From Streptomyces durocortorensis (GTDB lineage Bacteria; Actinomycetota; Actinomycetes; Streptomycetales; Streptomycetaceae), in assembly GCF_031760065.1 (NCBI RefSeq), contig NZ_CP134500.1, positions 3,720,001 through 3,784,000 of the forward strand: 64,000 nt of DNA, written 5' to 3'. Below, piece by piece: positions 1 through 8,420 of the stretch. The position numbers were made by a program, and so were the translations under genes. The notes beneath the pieces were generated by a model that was not told where the DNA came from, searched no databases, and was given only the letters and a program-made list of their open reading frames with translations. Within the stretch, counting starts at the first letter, position 1. Each line of letters opens with the position of its first letter.

Positions 1-1
1 C

Positions 2-670
2 CGGCTCAAGGGCGACGACGTGGTGGCTCTCGCCATGGTCGGCGACGGCGGCACCAGCGAGGGCGACTTCCACGAGGCGCTGAACTTCGCGGCGGTCTGG
101 AAGGCCCCGGTCGTCTTCCTCGTACAGAACAACGGCTTCGCGATCTCCGTGCCGCTGGCCAAGCAGACCGCCGCCCCCTCCCTCGCCCACAAGGCCGTCG
201 GATACGGGATGCCGGGCCGCCTCGTCGACGGCAACGACGCCGCCGCCGTGCACCAGGTGCTCGGCGAGGCGGTGGCCCGGGCCCGGCGCGGTGAGGGCCC
301 GACCTTGGTCGAGGCCCTCACCTACCGCATGGAGGCCCACACCAACGCCGATGACGCCACGCGCTACCGGGCCGACAGCGAGGTCGAGGCCTGGCGGGCA
401 CATGACCCGGTGCAGCTGCTGGAGCGGGAGCTGACCGATCGCGGACTGCTCGACGACGCGGGCATCGAACAGGCGCGGGAGGCGGCCGAGCGCATGGCGG
501 CCGCGCTGCGCGACCGGATGAACGCCGATCCGGTGCTGGAGCCGATGGATCTCTTCACCCATGTGTACGCCGAGCAGACCAGCCAGCTCCGGGAGCAGTC
601 CGCCGCCCTGCGCGCCGAGCTGGACGCCGAGCACGACCACCACGAGCACAGCGCGGAGGCGGGACGATGA
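2..670 (+). CDS. bkdA: Branched-chain 2-oxo acid dehydrogenase E1 alpha subunit (5' end outside window)
   Basis: The frame is open from the window edge, so the N-terminal part is missing and about 222 residues remain. It carries the second half of the thiamine-diphosphate motif, GDGGTSEGD followed about 25 residues later by QNN, which binds Mg2+ and cofactor. With the E1 beta encoded next it should decarboxylate branched 2-oxo acids and reductively acylate the lipoyl group of E2. The tail is acidic and His-rich. It overlaps the start of the E1 beta gene by 4 bases (ATGA), so the two are translationally coupled. Pyruvate dehydrogenase E1 alpha is the alternative; the close resemblance to the second operon at 21.1 kb, and both having this E1a-E1b-E2 order, favour a bkd assignment. 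Substrate is inferred, not visible. Confidence 0.9.
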   Translation, partial: RLKGDDVVALAMVGDGGTSEGDFHEALNFAAVWKAPVVFLVQNNGFAISVPLAKQTAAPSLAHKAVGYGMPGRLVDGNDAAAVHQVLGEAVARARRGEGPTLVEALTYRMEAHTNADDATRYRADSEVEAWRAHDPVQLLERELTDRGLLDDAGIEQAREAAERMAAALRDRMNADPVLEPMDLFTHVYAEQTSQLREQSAALRAELDAEHDHHEHSAEAGR

Positions 671-1698
671 CCACCGCGGCAGCGACCGCCGACGGAAGTA
701 CGGCGAAGGCCAAACCGGCCAGCATGGCGCAGGCTCTCGGGCGCGCGCTGCGGGACTCCATGTCCGAGGACCCCACCGTCCATGTGCTCGGTGAGGACGT
801 GGGCACGCTCGGCGGGGTCTTCCGGATCACCGACGGGCTGGCGAAGGAGTTCGGCGACGAGCGGTGCACCGACACCCCGCTCGCCGAGGCGGGCATTCTG
901 GGCGCGGCCGTCGGCATGGCGATGTACGGGCTGCGTCCCGTGGTGGAGATGCAGTTCGACGCCTTCGCCTACCCGGCTTTCGAGCAGCTGATCAGCCATG
1001 TCGCCAAGATGCGCAACCGCACTGGGGGAGCCATGCCGCTCCCCATCACCGTGCGGGTGCCGTATGGCGGCGGGATCGGCGGGGTCGAGCACCACAGCGA
1101 CTCCTCCGAGGCGTACTACATGGCCACGCCCGGCCTGCACGTCGTCACACCGGCCACGGTCGGGGACGCGTACGGGCTGCTGCGTGCGTCGATCGCCTCG
1201 GACGACCCGGTGGTCTTCCTGGAGCCGAAGCGGCTCTACTGGTCCAAGTCCGACTGGTCGCCCGAGGCCCCCGCAGCGGTCGAGCCGATCGGCAGGGCCG
1301 TCGTCCGCCGCCCCGGGCGCAGCGCCACGCTGATCACGTACGGGCCCTCCCTGCCGGTCTGCATGGAGGCGGCCGAAGCGGCGGTCGCCGAGGGCTGGGA
1401 CCTCGAAGTGGTGGACCTGCGCTCGCTGGTGCCGTTCGACGACGAGACGGTGGCCGCGTCGGTGCGACGCACCGGGCGCGCGGTCGTCGTCCATGAGTCG
1501 TCCGGCTTCGGCGGGCCCGGCGGGGAGATCGCGGCCCGGATCACCGAGCGCTGCTTCCACCACCTGGAGGCTCCGGTGCTGAGGGTGGCCGGGTTCGACA
1601 TCCCCTACCCGCCGCCCATGCTGGAGCGGCACCATCTGCCGGGGGTCGACCGGGTGCTCGATGCGGTGGCCCGGTTGCAGTGGGAGGCGGACAGCTGA
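667..1698 (+). CDS. bkdB: Branched-chain 2-oxo acid dehydrogenase E1 beta subunit
   Basis: A 343-residue transketolase-type E1 beta of usual length. It has the family landmarks GEDVGTLGGVFRITDGL near the N-terminus, EMQFDAFAYPAFEQ in the middle, and a C-terminal transketolase domain with the region around VVVHESSGFGG. The beta subunit binds the pyrophosphate side of thiamine diphosphate and forms the alpha2beta2 E1. The start is the ATG overlapping the E1 alpha stop, and the stop TGA overlaps the ATG of the E2 gene by one base, so the three genes form one tight operon. It has an N-terminal extension of about 20 residues rich in Ala/Thr/Lys compared with the paralogue at 22276. Confidence 0.93.
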   Translation: MTTAAATADGSTAKAKPASMAQALGRALRDSMSEDPTVHVLGEDVGTLGGVFRITDGLAKEFGDERCTDTPLAEAGILGAAVGMAMYGLRPVVEMQFDAFAYPAFEQLISHVAKMRNRTGGAMPLPITVRVPYGGGIGGVEHHSDSSEAYYMATPGLHVVTPATVGDAYGLLRASIASDDPVVFLEPKRLYWSKSDWSPEAPAAVEPIGRAVVRRPGRSATLITYGPSLPVCMEAAEAAVAEGWDLEVVDLRSLVPFDDETVAASVRRTGRAVVVHESSGFGGPGGEIAARITERCFHHLEAPVLRVAGFDIPYPPPMLERHHLPGVDRVLDAVARLQWEADS

Positions 1699-3311
1699 TG
1701 GCCCAGGTGCTCGAATTCAAGCTGCCGGACCTAGGCGAGGGTCTGACCGAGGCGGAAATCGTGCGTTGGCTGGTGGAGGTCGGCGATGTCGTCGCGATCG
1801 ACCAGCCAGTCGTGGAGGTCGAGACGGCCAAGGCCATGGTGGAGGTGCCGTGCCCCTACGGAGGCGTGGTGACGGCCCGCTTCGGTGAGGAAGGGACGGA
1901 ACTCCCGGTCGGGGCGCCCTTGCTGACGGTCGCGGTCGGAGCGCCGGAAGGGTCGGAGACCTCGTGCCCCGCCTCCCCCGGAGCGGCCTCCTCCGGTCCT
2001 GCGGGCGCCGGGGGCGGGGCGGCCGCCGACGGTTCGTCCCCGTCTTCCGGTTCCGCCGCCCCGGAGCCCTCGGACGGGTCGGGGAACGTGCTCGTGGGAT
2101 ACGGCACGGGCGCACCGGCCGCCCGGCGTCGGCGCATCCGGCCGGGCGGGCTGACATCCGCCCGGGGCTCTGCCGCCGGTGGCCTGTCTGCTCATGGCTC
2201 CGCCCATGGTTCTGCTCCTGGCCCTGCTCATGGTTCTGCCACCTCCGTACCGGCTCCAGCTCCGGCTCAGGCTCCAGCCTCGATTCCGGCCCCGGCTCCG
2301 GCCGTGACCGCGCCCGTGGTCGACGGTGTCGAGCGGGGTCAGCCGGACGCGGCGGACCGGCAGGGGCCCGTGGCGGTGGTTTCCCCACTTGTACGCCGAC
2401 TGGCCCGGCAGCACGACATCGATCTGCGACGCCTGGCGGGCTCCGGCCCCGACGGGCTGATCCTGCGGGCCGACGTGGACGCCGCGATCAGCCGGGCGGA
2501 GGAGACCGCGCGAGCCGCGACCCGTACGGCGGCAGGGGCGGCTGTCGCGAGCGCGGCCGCGTCCCACGCTTCCCCGGTCCTCGCGGGTGCGGGGGCATCG
2601 ACCGCCCCGGCCACCGAGCGGATTCCGCTGCGCGGGGTGCGGGGAGCGGTCGCCGACAAGCTGTCGCGGAGCCGGAGCGAGATCCCGGACGCCACCTGCT
2701 GGGTGGACGCGGACGCCACCGAACTGATGGCGGTCAGGGCCGCGATGAACGCGGCGACGGGCCCGTCCGCCGGGCCGAAGGTGTCGGTTTTGGCCCTGCT
2801 GGCGAGGATCTGCACGGCCGCGCTGGCCCGGTTCCCGGAGCTCAACTCCACCGTGGACACGGAGGCCCGGGAGATCGTCCGGCTCTCCGGGGTGCACCTC
2901 GGGTTCGCGGCCCAGACCGAACGGGGCCTCGTCGTTCCGGTCGTCCGGGACGCGCACACCCGCAACGCCGAGTCGATCGGGGCGGAGATCGCCCGGCTGA
3001 CCGAGCTGGCGCGGACCGGGAAGCTCAGCCCGTCGCAGCTGACGGGCGGTACGTTCACGCTGAACAACTACGGGGTGTTCGGGGTCGACGGTTCCACGCC
3101 GATCATCAACCACCCGGAAGCGGCGATGCTAGGGGTGGGCCGGATCATGCCCAAGCCCTGGGTGCACAACGGCGAGCTGGCCGTGCGTCAAGTCGTCCAG
3201 CTTTCGCTCACCTTCGACCACCGGGTGTGCGACGGTGGAACGGCGGGTGGCTTCCTCCGCTACGTGGCGGACTGCGTGGAGCAGCCTGCGGTGCTGCTGC
3301 GCACTGTGTAG
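1698..3311 (+). CDS. bkdC: Dihydrolipoamide acyltransferase E2 of the branched-chain 2-oxo acid dehydrogenase
   Basis: A 537-residue E2. There is one lipoyl domain (residues 1-80) with the lipoylation lysine at about K45 in VEVETAKAMVE, then a long Ala/Pro/His/Gly linker with repeated AHGSA-type units (about 160-210). A peripheral-subunit-binding domain follows (VSPLVRRLARQHDIDLRRL), then the catalytic acyltransferase domain ending with the active-site H508 and D512 in FDHRVCDGG. I chose the ATG that overlaps the E1 beta stop; a GTG 18 bases upstream is less likely because it lies inside E1 beta. It transfers the branched acyl group from lipoamide to CoA. The linker is longer and more repetitive than in the second E2 (479 residues). 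No E3 gene follows. Confidence 0.92.
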   Translation: MAQVLEFKLPDLGEGLTEAEIVRWLVEVGDVVAIDQPVVEVETAKAMVEVPCPYGGVVTARFGEEGTELPVGAPLLTVAVGAPEGSETSCPASPGAASSGPAGAGGGAAADGSSPSSGSAAPEPSDGSGNVLVGYGTGAPAARRRRIRPGGLTSARGSAAGGLSAHGSAHGSAPGPAHGSATSVPAPAPAQAPASIPAPAPAVTAPVVDGVERGQPDAADRQGPVAVVSPLVRRLARQHDIDLRRLAGSGPDGLILRADVDAAISRAEETARAATRTAAGAAVASAAASHASPVLAGAGASTAPATERIPLRGVRGAVADKLSRSRSEIPDATCWVDADATELMAVRAAMNAATGPSAGPKVSVLALLARICTAALARFPELNSTVDTEAREIVRLSGVHLGFAAQTERGLVVPVVRDAHTRNAESIGAEIARLTELARTGKLSPSQLTGGTFTLNNYGVFGVDGSTPIINHPEAAMLGVGRIMPKPWVHNGELAVRQVVQLSLTFDHRVCDGGTAGGFLRYVADCVEQPAVLLRTV

Positions 3312-3327
3312 AGCCGGTCGGCGTGCG

Positions 3328-3375
3328 GACGCCCCCTCCGGGCCCGGCCTTGTCAGCCACCCCGGAGGGGGCGTC
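3328..3375 (+). terminator. Hairpin terminator after the first bkd operon
   Basis: A perfect 15-bp stem (GACGCCCCCTCCGGG at 3328-3342 pairing with 3361-3375) with an 18-base loop, directly after the E2 stop and before the next ATG at 3404. There is no U-run, as is common in Streptomyces. It separates the dehydrogenase operon from the molybdenum-cofactor genes. Confidence 0.75.
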
Positions 3376-3403
3376 GGCCACCGGCGCCGCCCATACTCGA
3401 CGC

Positions 3404-4282
3404 ATGACCGCCTATGACGTGATCGTCCTCGCCGGCGGGGCCGCGAAGCGGCTCGGCGGCGCCGACAAGCCGGCAGTCCGGGTGGGGGGCCGGGCGCTGC
3501 TCGACCGGGTCCTCGCGGCCTGCGCCGGGGCGGGTGCCACGGTCGTGGTCGGCGGTCGGCGGCCCACCGCCCGGCCGGTCACCTGGACGCGGGAAGTACC
3601 CCAGGGAGGCGGCCCGTTGGCGGCGCTCGGCGCGGGGTTGCGGCTGACGACGGCCGAGCGCGTCCTCGTCCTCTCCGCCGACCTGCCGTTCCTGGGCGCG
3701 GGCACGGTCGAGGCGCTGCTCGCCGCAGCCGAAGAGGGGGGCCGGGAAGGCGCCCTGTGCACCGACCCCGACGGGCGCGACCAGCCGCTCGTGGCCGCCT
3801 ATCGCGCCGAGCCGCTCCGCCGGGAGCTGGCACTCATCGCCACCGAGCACGGCAGCCTCGCCGGGCTCCCGCTGCGGCTGCTGACCGCGGAGCTGGATCT
3901 GGCCCGAGTCGATGCCGGACCACACGCCGCGTTCGACTGCGACACTTGGGACGACATCGCCGCCGCCCGGGCCCGGATCAGGGAGCATGGGGCCGTGCTG
4001 GACGAATGGATCACCTCGGTCAAGAACGAACTCGGAATCGAACTCGACGTCGACACCGGTGTCCTGCTCGACCTCGCCCGTGACGCCGCGCACGGAGTCG
4101 CCCGCCCCGCCGCCCCGCTCACGACCTTCCTGGTCGGATACGCGGCAGCCAGGGCGAGCGCCGACGCGGGGCCGGAAGCGGCCGCCGCTGCGGTCGCGGA
4201 CGCCGCCCGCAAGGTCACCGCCCTTGCGCTGCGCTGGGAAGCGGAAGCGGATTCGGGCGGCGAAGGGGCCGGGACGCCATGA
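3404..4282 (+). CDS. MobA-like nucleotidyltransferase fused to a DUF6457 domain
   Basis: A 292-residue protein. Residues 1-190 are an NTP_transf_3 (MobA-like) fold, with the nucleotide-binding loop VLAGGAAKRLGGADKP at the start and an ADLPFL metal-binding motif near the middle. MobA attaches GMP to molybdopterin to make the guanine dinucleotide cofactor. Residues about 200-285 (from LDEWITSVKNELGIELD) form an alpha-helical Asp/Ala-rich domain of the DUF6457 type, found as a stand-alone protein or at the C-terminus of MobA-like proteins in actinobacteria. Its role is unknown. The stop overlaps the ATG of moeA by 4 bases, so the two are coupled and a molybdenum-cofactor role is consistent. The ATG at 3404 follows the terminator and is the first in-frame start with family similarity. 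Confidence 0.88.
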   Translation: MTAYDVIVLAGGAAKRLGGADKPAVRVGGRALLDRVLAACAGAGATVVVGGRRPTARPVTWTREVPQGGGPLAALGAGLRLTTAERVLVLSADLPFLGAGTVEALLAAAEEGGREGALCTDPDGRDQPLVAAYRAEPLRRELALIATEHGSLAGLPLRLLTAELDLARVDAGPHAAFDCDTWDDIAAARARIREHGAVLDEWITSVKNELGIELDVDTGVLLDLARDAAHGVARPAAPLTTFLVGYAAARASADAGPEAAAAAVADAARKVTALALRWEAEADSGGEGAGTP

Positions 4283-6063
4283 CCGCTCCCCACTCGCCCG
4301 GCCCCGAGTCCGGCCGCGACTTCTCCGCCGCCGGATCCGGGAGCGACCTCGCACGTGCTGCGGAGGAGCAGGCCGTCGAGCAGGCCCTCGCCCTGGTCGG
4401 CGGGGGCGGTTGGGACCCGGGCAGGGATCAGGCCGGGGACCCGGGCAGAGACCCGGCCAGGGACCCGGGCAGAGACCCGGGCAGGGATCCAAGCAGGGAT
4501 CTGGGCAAGGACCTAGGTAGCGACCTCGGCAGGGACCTAGGCACGGAACCGAGCAGAGGAATGAGCGACGGTCCTGGCAGCGGTTCCAGAGGTGGCCTGG
4601 GCAATGGCCCCAGCGGCAGCATCAGCGGAAGCACTGGGGGCAGCACCGCCGACGACCCCCACACCAACTCCAACGGCAGTCCCAGCGACGGCACCCTCGG
4701 CCCCGGACCCCGCGCCCCCGAGCTCCACGCCCCGCCCCTCCCCTGGGAGCGGGCGCGGGCGGTTGCCGCCCGGGCGGGGCGGGGAGGACCGGGTGCCGTC
4801 ATCCGGCTGCCGCTCGACCGCGCGCTAGGGCACGTGCTCGCCGAGGCGCTCGGCGCGCTCACCGACCTGCCGTCCTTCGACACCTCGGCGATGGACGGCT
4901 GGGCGGTCGCCGGACCGGGACCGTGGGCGTACGAGTCCGGGGCGGGGCTCCTCGCCGGGCGCCGCGAGCCCTCCGCGCTGTCCGACGGAAACGCCGTACG
5001 GATCGCCACCGGCGCCCGTGTCCCGCCCGACACCACGGCGGTCATTCGGAGCGAGCACGCCCACGCCGACGAGGCCAAGGGGCTGCTGCATGGCCGGCGG
5101 CCCGTCGTCACCGGCCAGGACATCCGGCCCCGGGGCCAGGAGTGCCGTTCCGGCGAGCAACTCGTCCCGGCCGGGACCGTCGTGACCCCGGCCGTGCTCG
5201 GGCTCGCCGCCGCCGCCGGGTATGACGCGCTGCCCGTCGTCCCCCGGCCACGCGTCGACATCCTCGTCCTCGGCGACGAGTTGCTTGCCGCCGGGCTGCC
5301 GCATGACGGGCTGATCCGCGACGCCCTCGGGCCCATGCTCGGCCCCTGGCTGCGGGCCCTGGGCGCCGAGGTCTCCGGGCCCGTCCGCCTCGGGGACGAC
5401 GCCGGGGCGCTGCGGGAGGCGATCATCGCCTCCGACGCCGACGTGATCGTCACCACCGGCGGCACCGCCGCCGGCCCGGTCGACCATGTGCACGTCGTTC
5501 TCGACGGCCTTGGGGCGGAGCTGCTGGTCGACGGGGTGGCCGTACGCCCCGGCCACCCCATGCTGCTGGCGCGATTGCCTGCTTCCGGACAGCCGGACGG
5601 GACATACTCGCGGCAGGACGGGCCGTACACGCGGCAGGACGGGACGTGTTCACAGCAGGACGGGCCGCATCCGTATCTACGGCCGGACGGGCCCTACCTG
5701 GTTGGGCTGCCCGGCAATCCGCTCGCGGCCGTGTCGGGGCTGCTGACGCTCGCCGAGCCGCTGCTCGCGGGCATCGCGGGCCGACCGGACCAGGACGCGT
5801 ACAGGGCTCTCGTTCACGCCGAGGTGCCCGGGCATCCGCGGGACACCCGCCTCGTCCCCGTAGTGCATCGCGCGGGCGGGGCGGGCGGTCGGGACCATGT
5901 CGCCCCCCTCCGCTACAACGGTCCCGCGATGCTGCGGGGGATCGCCGCGGCGGACGGGTTGGCCGTCGTGCCCCCGGGCGGGGTACGGTCCGGCACCGAG
6001 GTGGAGATTCTGGATCTCCCATGGGCCCCGGCGACGCCGTGGACGGAAGGGTGTTTCACGTGA
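4279..6063 (+). CDS. moeA: Molybdopterin molybdenumtransferase MoeA with repeat-rich insertions
   Basis: The 594-residue product is far longer than the usual 400-410 of MoeA. Residues 1-150 are a low-complexity extension containing tandem R-D-P-G / R-D-L-G units. The MoeA core starts at about LPWERARAVAARA, with DTSAMDGWAVAG early in the core. The MoCF-binding domain (ILVLGDELL, TTGGTAAGPVDH) follows, and the C-terminal domain ends near the stop. A second Asp-Gly repeat block is inserted just before GLPGNPLAAVSG. MoeA inserts molybdate into adenylated molybdopterin. All core motifs are intact, so the enzyme is probably functional and the insertions are likely surface loops. The stop codon lies inside a parS site, and the next gene begins at the overlapping GTG. 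Confidence 0.9.
   Translation: MTAPHSPGPESGRDFSAAGSGSDLARAAEEQAVEQALALVGGGGWDPGRDQAGDPGRDPARDPGRDPGRDPSRDLGKDLGSDLGRDLGTEPSRGMSDGPGSGSRGGLGNGPSGSISGSTGGSTADDPHTNSNGSPSDGTLGPGPRAPELHAPPLPWERARAVAARAGRGGPGAVIRLPLDRALGHVLAEALGALTDLPSFDTSAMDGWAVAGPGPWAYESGAGLLAGRREPSALSDGNAVRIATGARVPPDTTAVIRSEHAHADEAKGLLHGRRPVVTGQDIRPRGQECRSGEQLVPAGTVVTPAVLGLAAAAGYDALPVVPRPRVDILVLGDELLAAGLPHDGLIRDALGPMLGPWLRALGAEVSGPVRLGDDAGALREAIIASDADVIVTTGGTAAGPVDHVHVVLDGLGAELLVDGVAVRPGHPMLLARLPASGQPDGTYSRQDGPYTRQDGTCSQQDGPHPYLRPDGPYLVGLPGNPLAAVSGLLTLAEPLLAGIAGRPDQDAYRALVHAEVPGHPRDTRLVPVVHRAGGAGGRDHVAPLRYNGPAMLRGIAAADGLAVVPPGGVRSGTEVEILDLPWAPATPWTEGCFT
4414..4545 (+). repeat. 12-bp coding minisatellite inside moeA
   Basis: About eleven imperfect tandem copies of a 12-bp unit close to GACCCGGGCAGG, later drifting to GACCTAGGCAGG. 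It encodes repeated R/K/S-D-P/L-G tetrapeptides in the N-terminal extension of MoeA. Every unit keeps the reading frame, so length changes would not disrupt the gene. Confidence 0.85.
5596..5697 (+). repeat. 21-bp coding repeat inside moeA
   Basis: Three 21-bp units beginning GACGGG at 5596, 5617 and 5638, then a 27-base variant at 5659 and a partial unit at 5686. They encode a D-G-x-Y-x-R-Q-like heptapeptide. The block sits in frame between the molybdopterin-binding domain and the GLPGNP motif. Confidence 0.85.
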
Positions 6064-6066
6064 AAC
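6053..6066. other. parS: parS site (ParB-binding), copy 1
   Basis: A perfect 14-bp palindrome GTTTCACGTGAAAC, identical to the parS sequence known from Streptomyces. It spans the moeA stop codon (6061-6063) and the GTG start (6060-6062) of the next gene, so it is embedded in coding sequence and fixed by selection for DNA function. parS sites cluster around oriC and load ParB for chromosome segregation during sporulation. Confidence 0.92.
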
Positions 6067-7163
6067 TTCCCGGCCATGACGCGATGGCCAGGAGAGCTGA
6101 CGAACTGGTCGCGCCGACGAGGGTGATGCTCCCCCGCCGGGTCGTCTCCGGGCCGGCCCGGCAGGTCGCCAAGCGCCTGTTGATGGCGCTGCTCGTGCTG
6201 GCCGCGACCGTGCTGATCGTCTGGCTCGACCGTGACGGCTACAACGACAACGCCGACGGCAAGGTCGACCTGCTGGATGCGGTCTACTACGCGACGGTCA
6301 CCCTCTCCACCACCGGGTACGGCGACATCACACCGCAGAGCGACGGGGCTCGGCTGATCAATGTGGTGCTTGTGACGCCGCTGCGCGTGATATTCCTGAT
6401 CATCCTGGTCGGCACCACTCTCGAAGTCCTCACGGAACGGACCCGGGAGGACTTCCGGCTGAAGCGTTGGAGAGCCAACTTGCGTGACCATACCGTCGTC
6501 GTCGGATTCGGTACGAAGGGCCGGTCGGCGATTCTGACTCTCCGCGCCACCGGCCTGACGAAGGAGCAGATCGTCATCGTCGATCCGGCTTCCAAGGTGG
6601 TCGAGGCCGCCAACGCGGAGGGCTACACCGGGGTGCTCGGCGACGCCACTCGCAGCGATGTGTTGCTGCGCGCCGAGCTTCAGAAGGCACGTCAGATCAT
6701 CATCGCCACCCAGCGCGACGACACCGCCGTTCTGGTGGCTCTGACGGCACGCCAGCTGAACCGCCGGGCGAAGATCGTGGCAGCCGTCCGCGAGGAGGAG
6801 AACGCGCCGCTGCTCCGGCAGTCCGGTGCCGACGCCGTGATCACCAGTGCCAGCGCCGCCGGACGGCTGCTGGGCCTCTCCGTCCTCAGCCCGAGCGCGG
6901 GCACCGTGATGGAGGACCTGATCCAGCAGGGCAGTGGCCTCGACCTGATCGAACGGCCGGTCATAAAGGCAGAGGTGGGCAAGAGTGTGCGGGAGGTCGA
7001 CGACCTGGTCGTCAGCGTGCTGCGCGGGCACCGGCTGATCGGTTACGACGATCCGGCGGCCAGCCCGTTGCAGTTGACGGACCGGGTCATCACCATCGTG
7101 CGGGTGAGCCCCAGTTCGGCTTCGGTGCCGTATGACCCGATGCCCCCGCACCAGCGCCCCTGA
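6060..7163 (+). CDS. Potassium channel protein with RCK (TrkA-N/TrkA-C) domains
   Basis: A 367-residue membrane protein. One hydrophobic helix (LLMALLVLAATVLIVWL) is followed by a pore loop with the K+ selectivity filter in TTGYGDIT and a second helix (VIFLIILVGTTLEVL). The cytoplasmic part then has an RCK/TrkA-N Rossmann domain (VVVGFGTKGRSA, then GDATRSDVLL) and a TrkA-C-like end. It is predicted to be a K+ channel gated by nucleotide or ion binding to the RCK ring. I chose the GTG at 6060 because GGAAGGG lies 8 bases upstream; an ATG at 6084 is the alternative. The start codon is inside parS copy 1 and overlaps the moeA stop by 4 bases. Confidence 0.88.
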   Translation: MKLPGHDAMARRADELVAPTRVMLPRRVVSGPARQVAKRLLMALLVLAATVLIVWLDRDGYNDNADGKVDLLDAVYYATVTLSTTGYGDITPQSDGARLINVVLVTPLRVIFLIILVGTTLEVLTERTREDFRLKRWRANLRDHTVVVGFGTKGRSAILTLRATGLTKEQIVIVDPASKVVEAANAEGYTGVLGDATRSDVLLRAELQKARQIIIATQRDDTAVLVALTARQLNRRAKIVAAVREEENAPLLRQSGADAVITSASAAGRLLGLSVLSPSAGTVMEDLIQQGSGLDLIERPVIKAEVGKSVREVDDLVVSVLRGHRLIGYDDPAASPLQLTDRVITIVRVSPSSASVPYDPMPPHQRP

Positions 7164-7239
7164 GCAACCTGCCTGCCGGACCGGTCCGCGGCAGGGCAGG
7201 TGCCGCTGGAGCGAGCGCGGCGGGAGTAGCCTCGCGGCC

Positions 7240-8244
7240 ATGCATGCGATCACGATCCCCGAACCCGGTGGCCCCGAGGCACTCGTGTGGGCCGAGGTGC
7301 CCGATCCCGTACCCGGCGAGGGCGAGGTCCTCGTCGAAGTCGTCTCCAGCGCCGTGAACCGCGCCGACGTGCTCCAGCGGCAGGGCTTCTACAACCCGCC
7401 GCCCGGTGCCTCGCCCTACCCCGGTCTGGAATGCGCGGGCCGTATCGCCGCGCTCGGTCCGGGGGTGAACGGATGGGCGGTCGGCGACGAGGTGTGCGCG
7501 CTGCTGGCGGGCGGCGGCTACGCGGAGAAGGTCGCCGTACCGGTGGGCCAGCTCCTCCCCGTACCGGAGGGCGTCGGTCTGGTGGAGGCCGCGGCGCTGC
7601 CCGAAGTGACCGCGACGGTCTGGTCGAACGTGTTCATGGTTTCTCACCTCCGGCCCGGCGAGACGGTGTTGATCCACGGCGGTTCCAGCGGGATCGGCAC
7701 GATGGCCATCCAGCTGGCGAAGGCGGTCGGCGCGCGGGTCGTCGTCACGGCGGGCAGTCCGGACAAGCTCGCCCGCTGCGCGGAGCTCGGCGCGGACATC
7801 CTCATCAACTACCGCGAGCAGGACTTCGTCGAGGAACTGCGTGAGAACACCGCCGGGGCGGGGGCCGACGTCATCCTGGACATTGTCGGCGCCAAGTACC
7901 TGGACCGGAACGTGCAGGCGCTCGCCGTGAACGGCCGCCTCGCGATCATCGGCCTCCAGGGCGGGGTCAAGGGGGAGCTCAACCTCGGCGCACTGCTGAC
8001 CAAGCGGGCCGCCGTCACCGCCACATCCCTGCGGGGCCGCCCGCTCGGCGAGAAGGCCGCCATCGTGGCCGCCGTACGCGAGCACGTGTGGCCGCTGATC
8101 GGCGGCGGGGTGGTCCGGCCCGTCGTGGACCGTACGGTGCCGATGGAGGACGCCGCCGAGGCGCACCGCGTCCTCGAATCCAGCACGCACATCGGCAAGG
8201 TGCTGCTCGCCGCGCCGAAGGCCTGGGCAGCGTCTCGCACCTGA
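7240..8244 (+). CDS. NAD(P)H quinone oxidoreductase (zeta-crystallin-like, MDR superfamily)
   Basis: A 334-residue medium-chain dehydrogenase/reductase of the quinone oxidoreductase group. It has an N-terminal GroES-like fold (VNRADVLQRQG, PYPGLECAG) and a Rossmann domain with the nucleotide-binding stretch VLIHGGSSGIGTMAIQLAK. There are no zinc-binding cysteine clusters, as expected for zinc-free quinone reductases. It is cytosolic and probably reduces quinones or enones with NADPH. The ATG at 7240 gives the usual family N-terminus (MHAITIPEPGGPEAL). It ends before a strong bidirectional hairpin that separates it from the converging bpa gene. Confidence 0.9.
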   Translation: MHAITIPEPGGPEALVWAEVPDPVPGEGEVLVEVVSSAVNRADVLQRQGFYNPPPGASPYPGLECAGRIAALGPGVNGWAVGDEVCALLAGGGYAEKVAVPVGQLLPVPEGVGLVEAAALPEVTATVWSNVFMVSHLRPGETVLIHGGSSGIGTMAIQLAKAVGARVVVTAGSPDKLARCAELGADILINYREQDFVEELRENTAGAGADVILDIVGAKYLDRNVQALAVNGRLAIIGLQGGVKGELNLGALLTKRAAVTATSLRGRPLGEKAAIVAAVREHVWPLIGGGVVRPVVDRTVPMEDAAEAHRVLESSTHIGKVLLAAPKAWAASRT

Positions 8245-8260
8245 GCGGGCCGACCGCACA

Positions 8261-8306
8261 GAGCGGGGCCCGGCACACGCCGTGAGGTGTGTGCCGGGCC
8301 CCGCTC
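8261..8306. terminator. Bidirectional terminator between quinone reductase and bpa
   Basis: A perfect 18-bp stem (GAGCGGGGCCCGGCACAC at 8261-8278 with 8289-8306) and a 10-base loop between the stops of two converging genes. It would terminate transcripts from both sides. Confidence 0.88.
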
Positions 8307-8420
8307 GGTCGCTACGGCTGACACGGATCGCTGATAAGGACCGCTGATTCGGACCGCTACGGATCGCGGATGAGCGGCTTCGGGGCTGATAGGGGCTACA
8401 GAGGCGGATACGGGTTCGGG

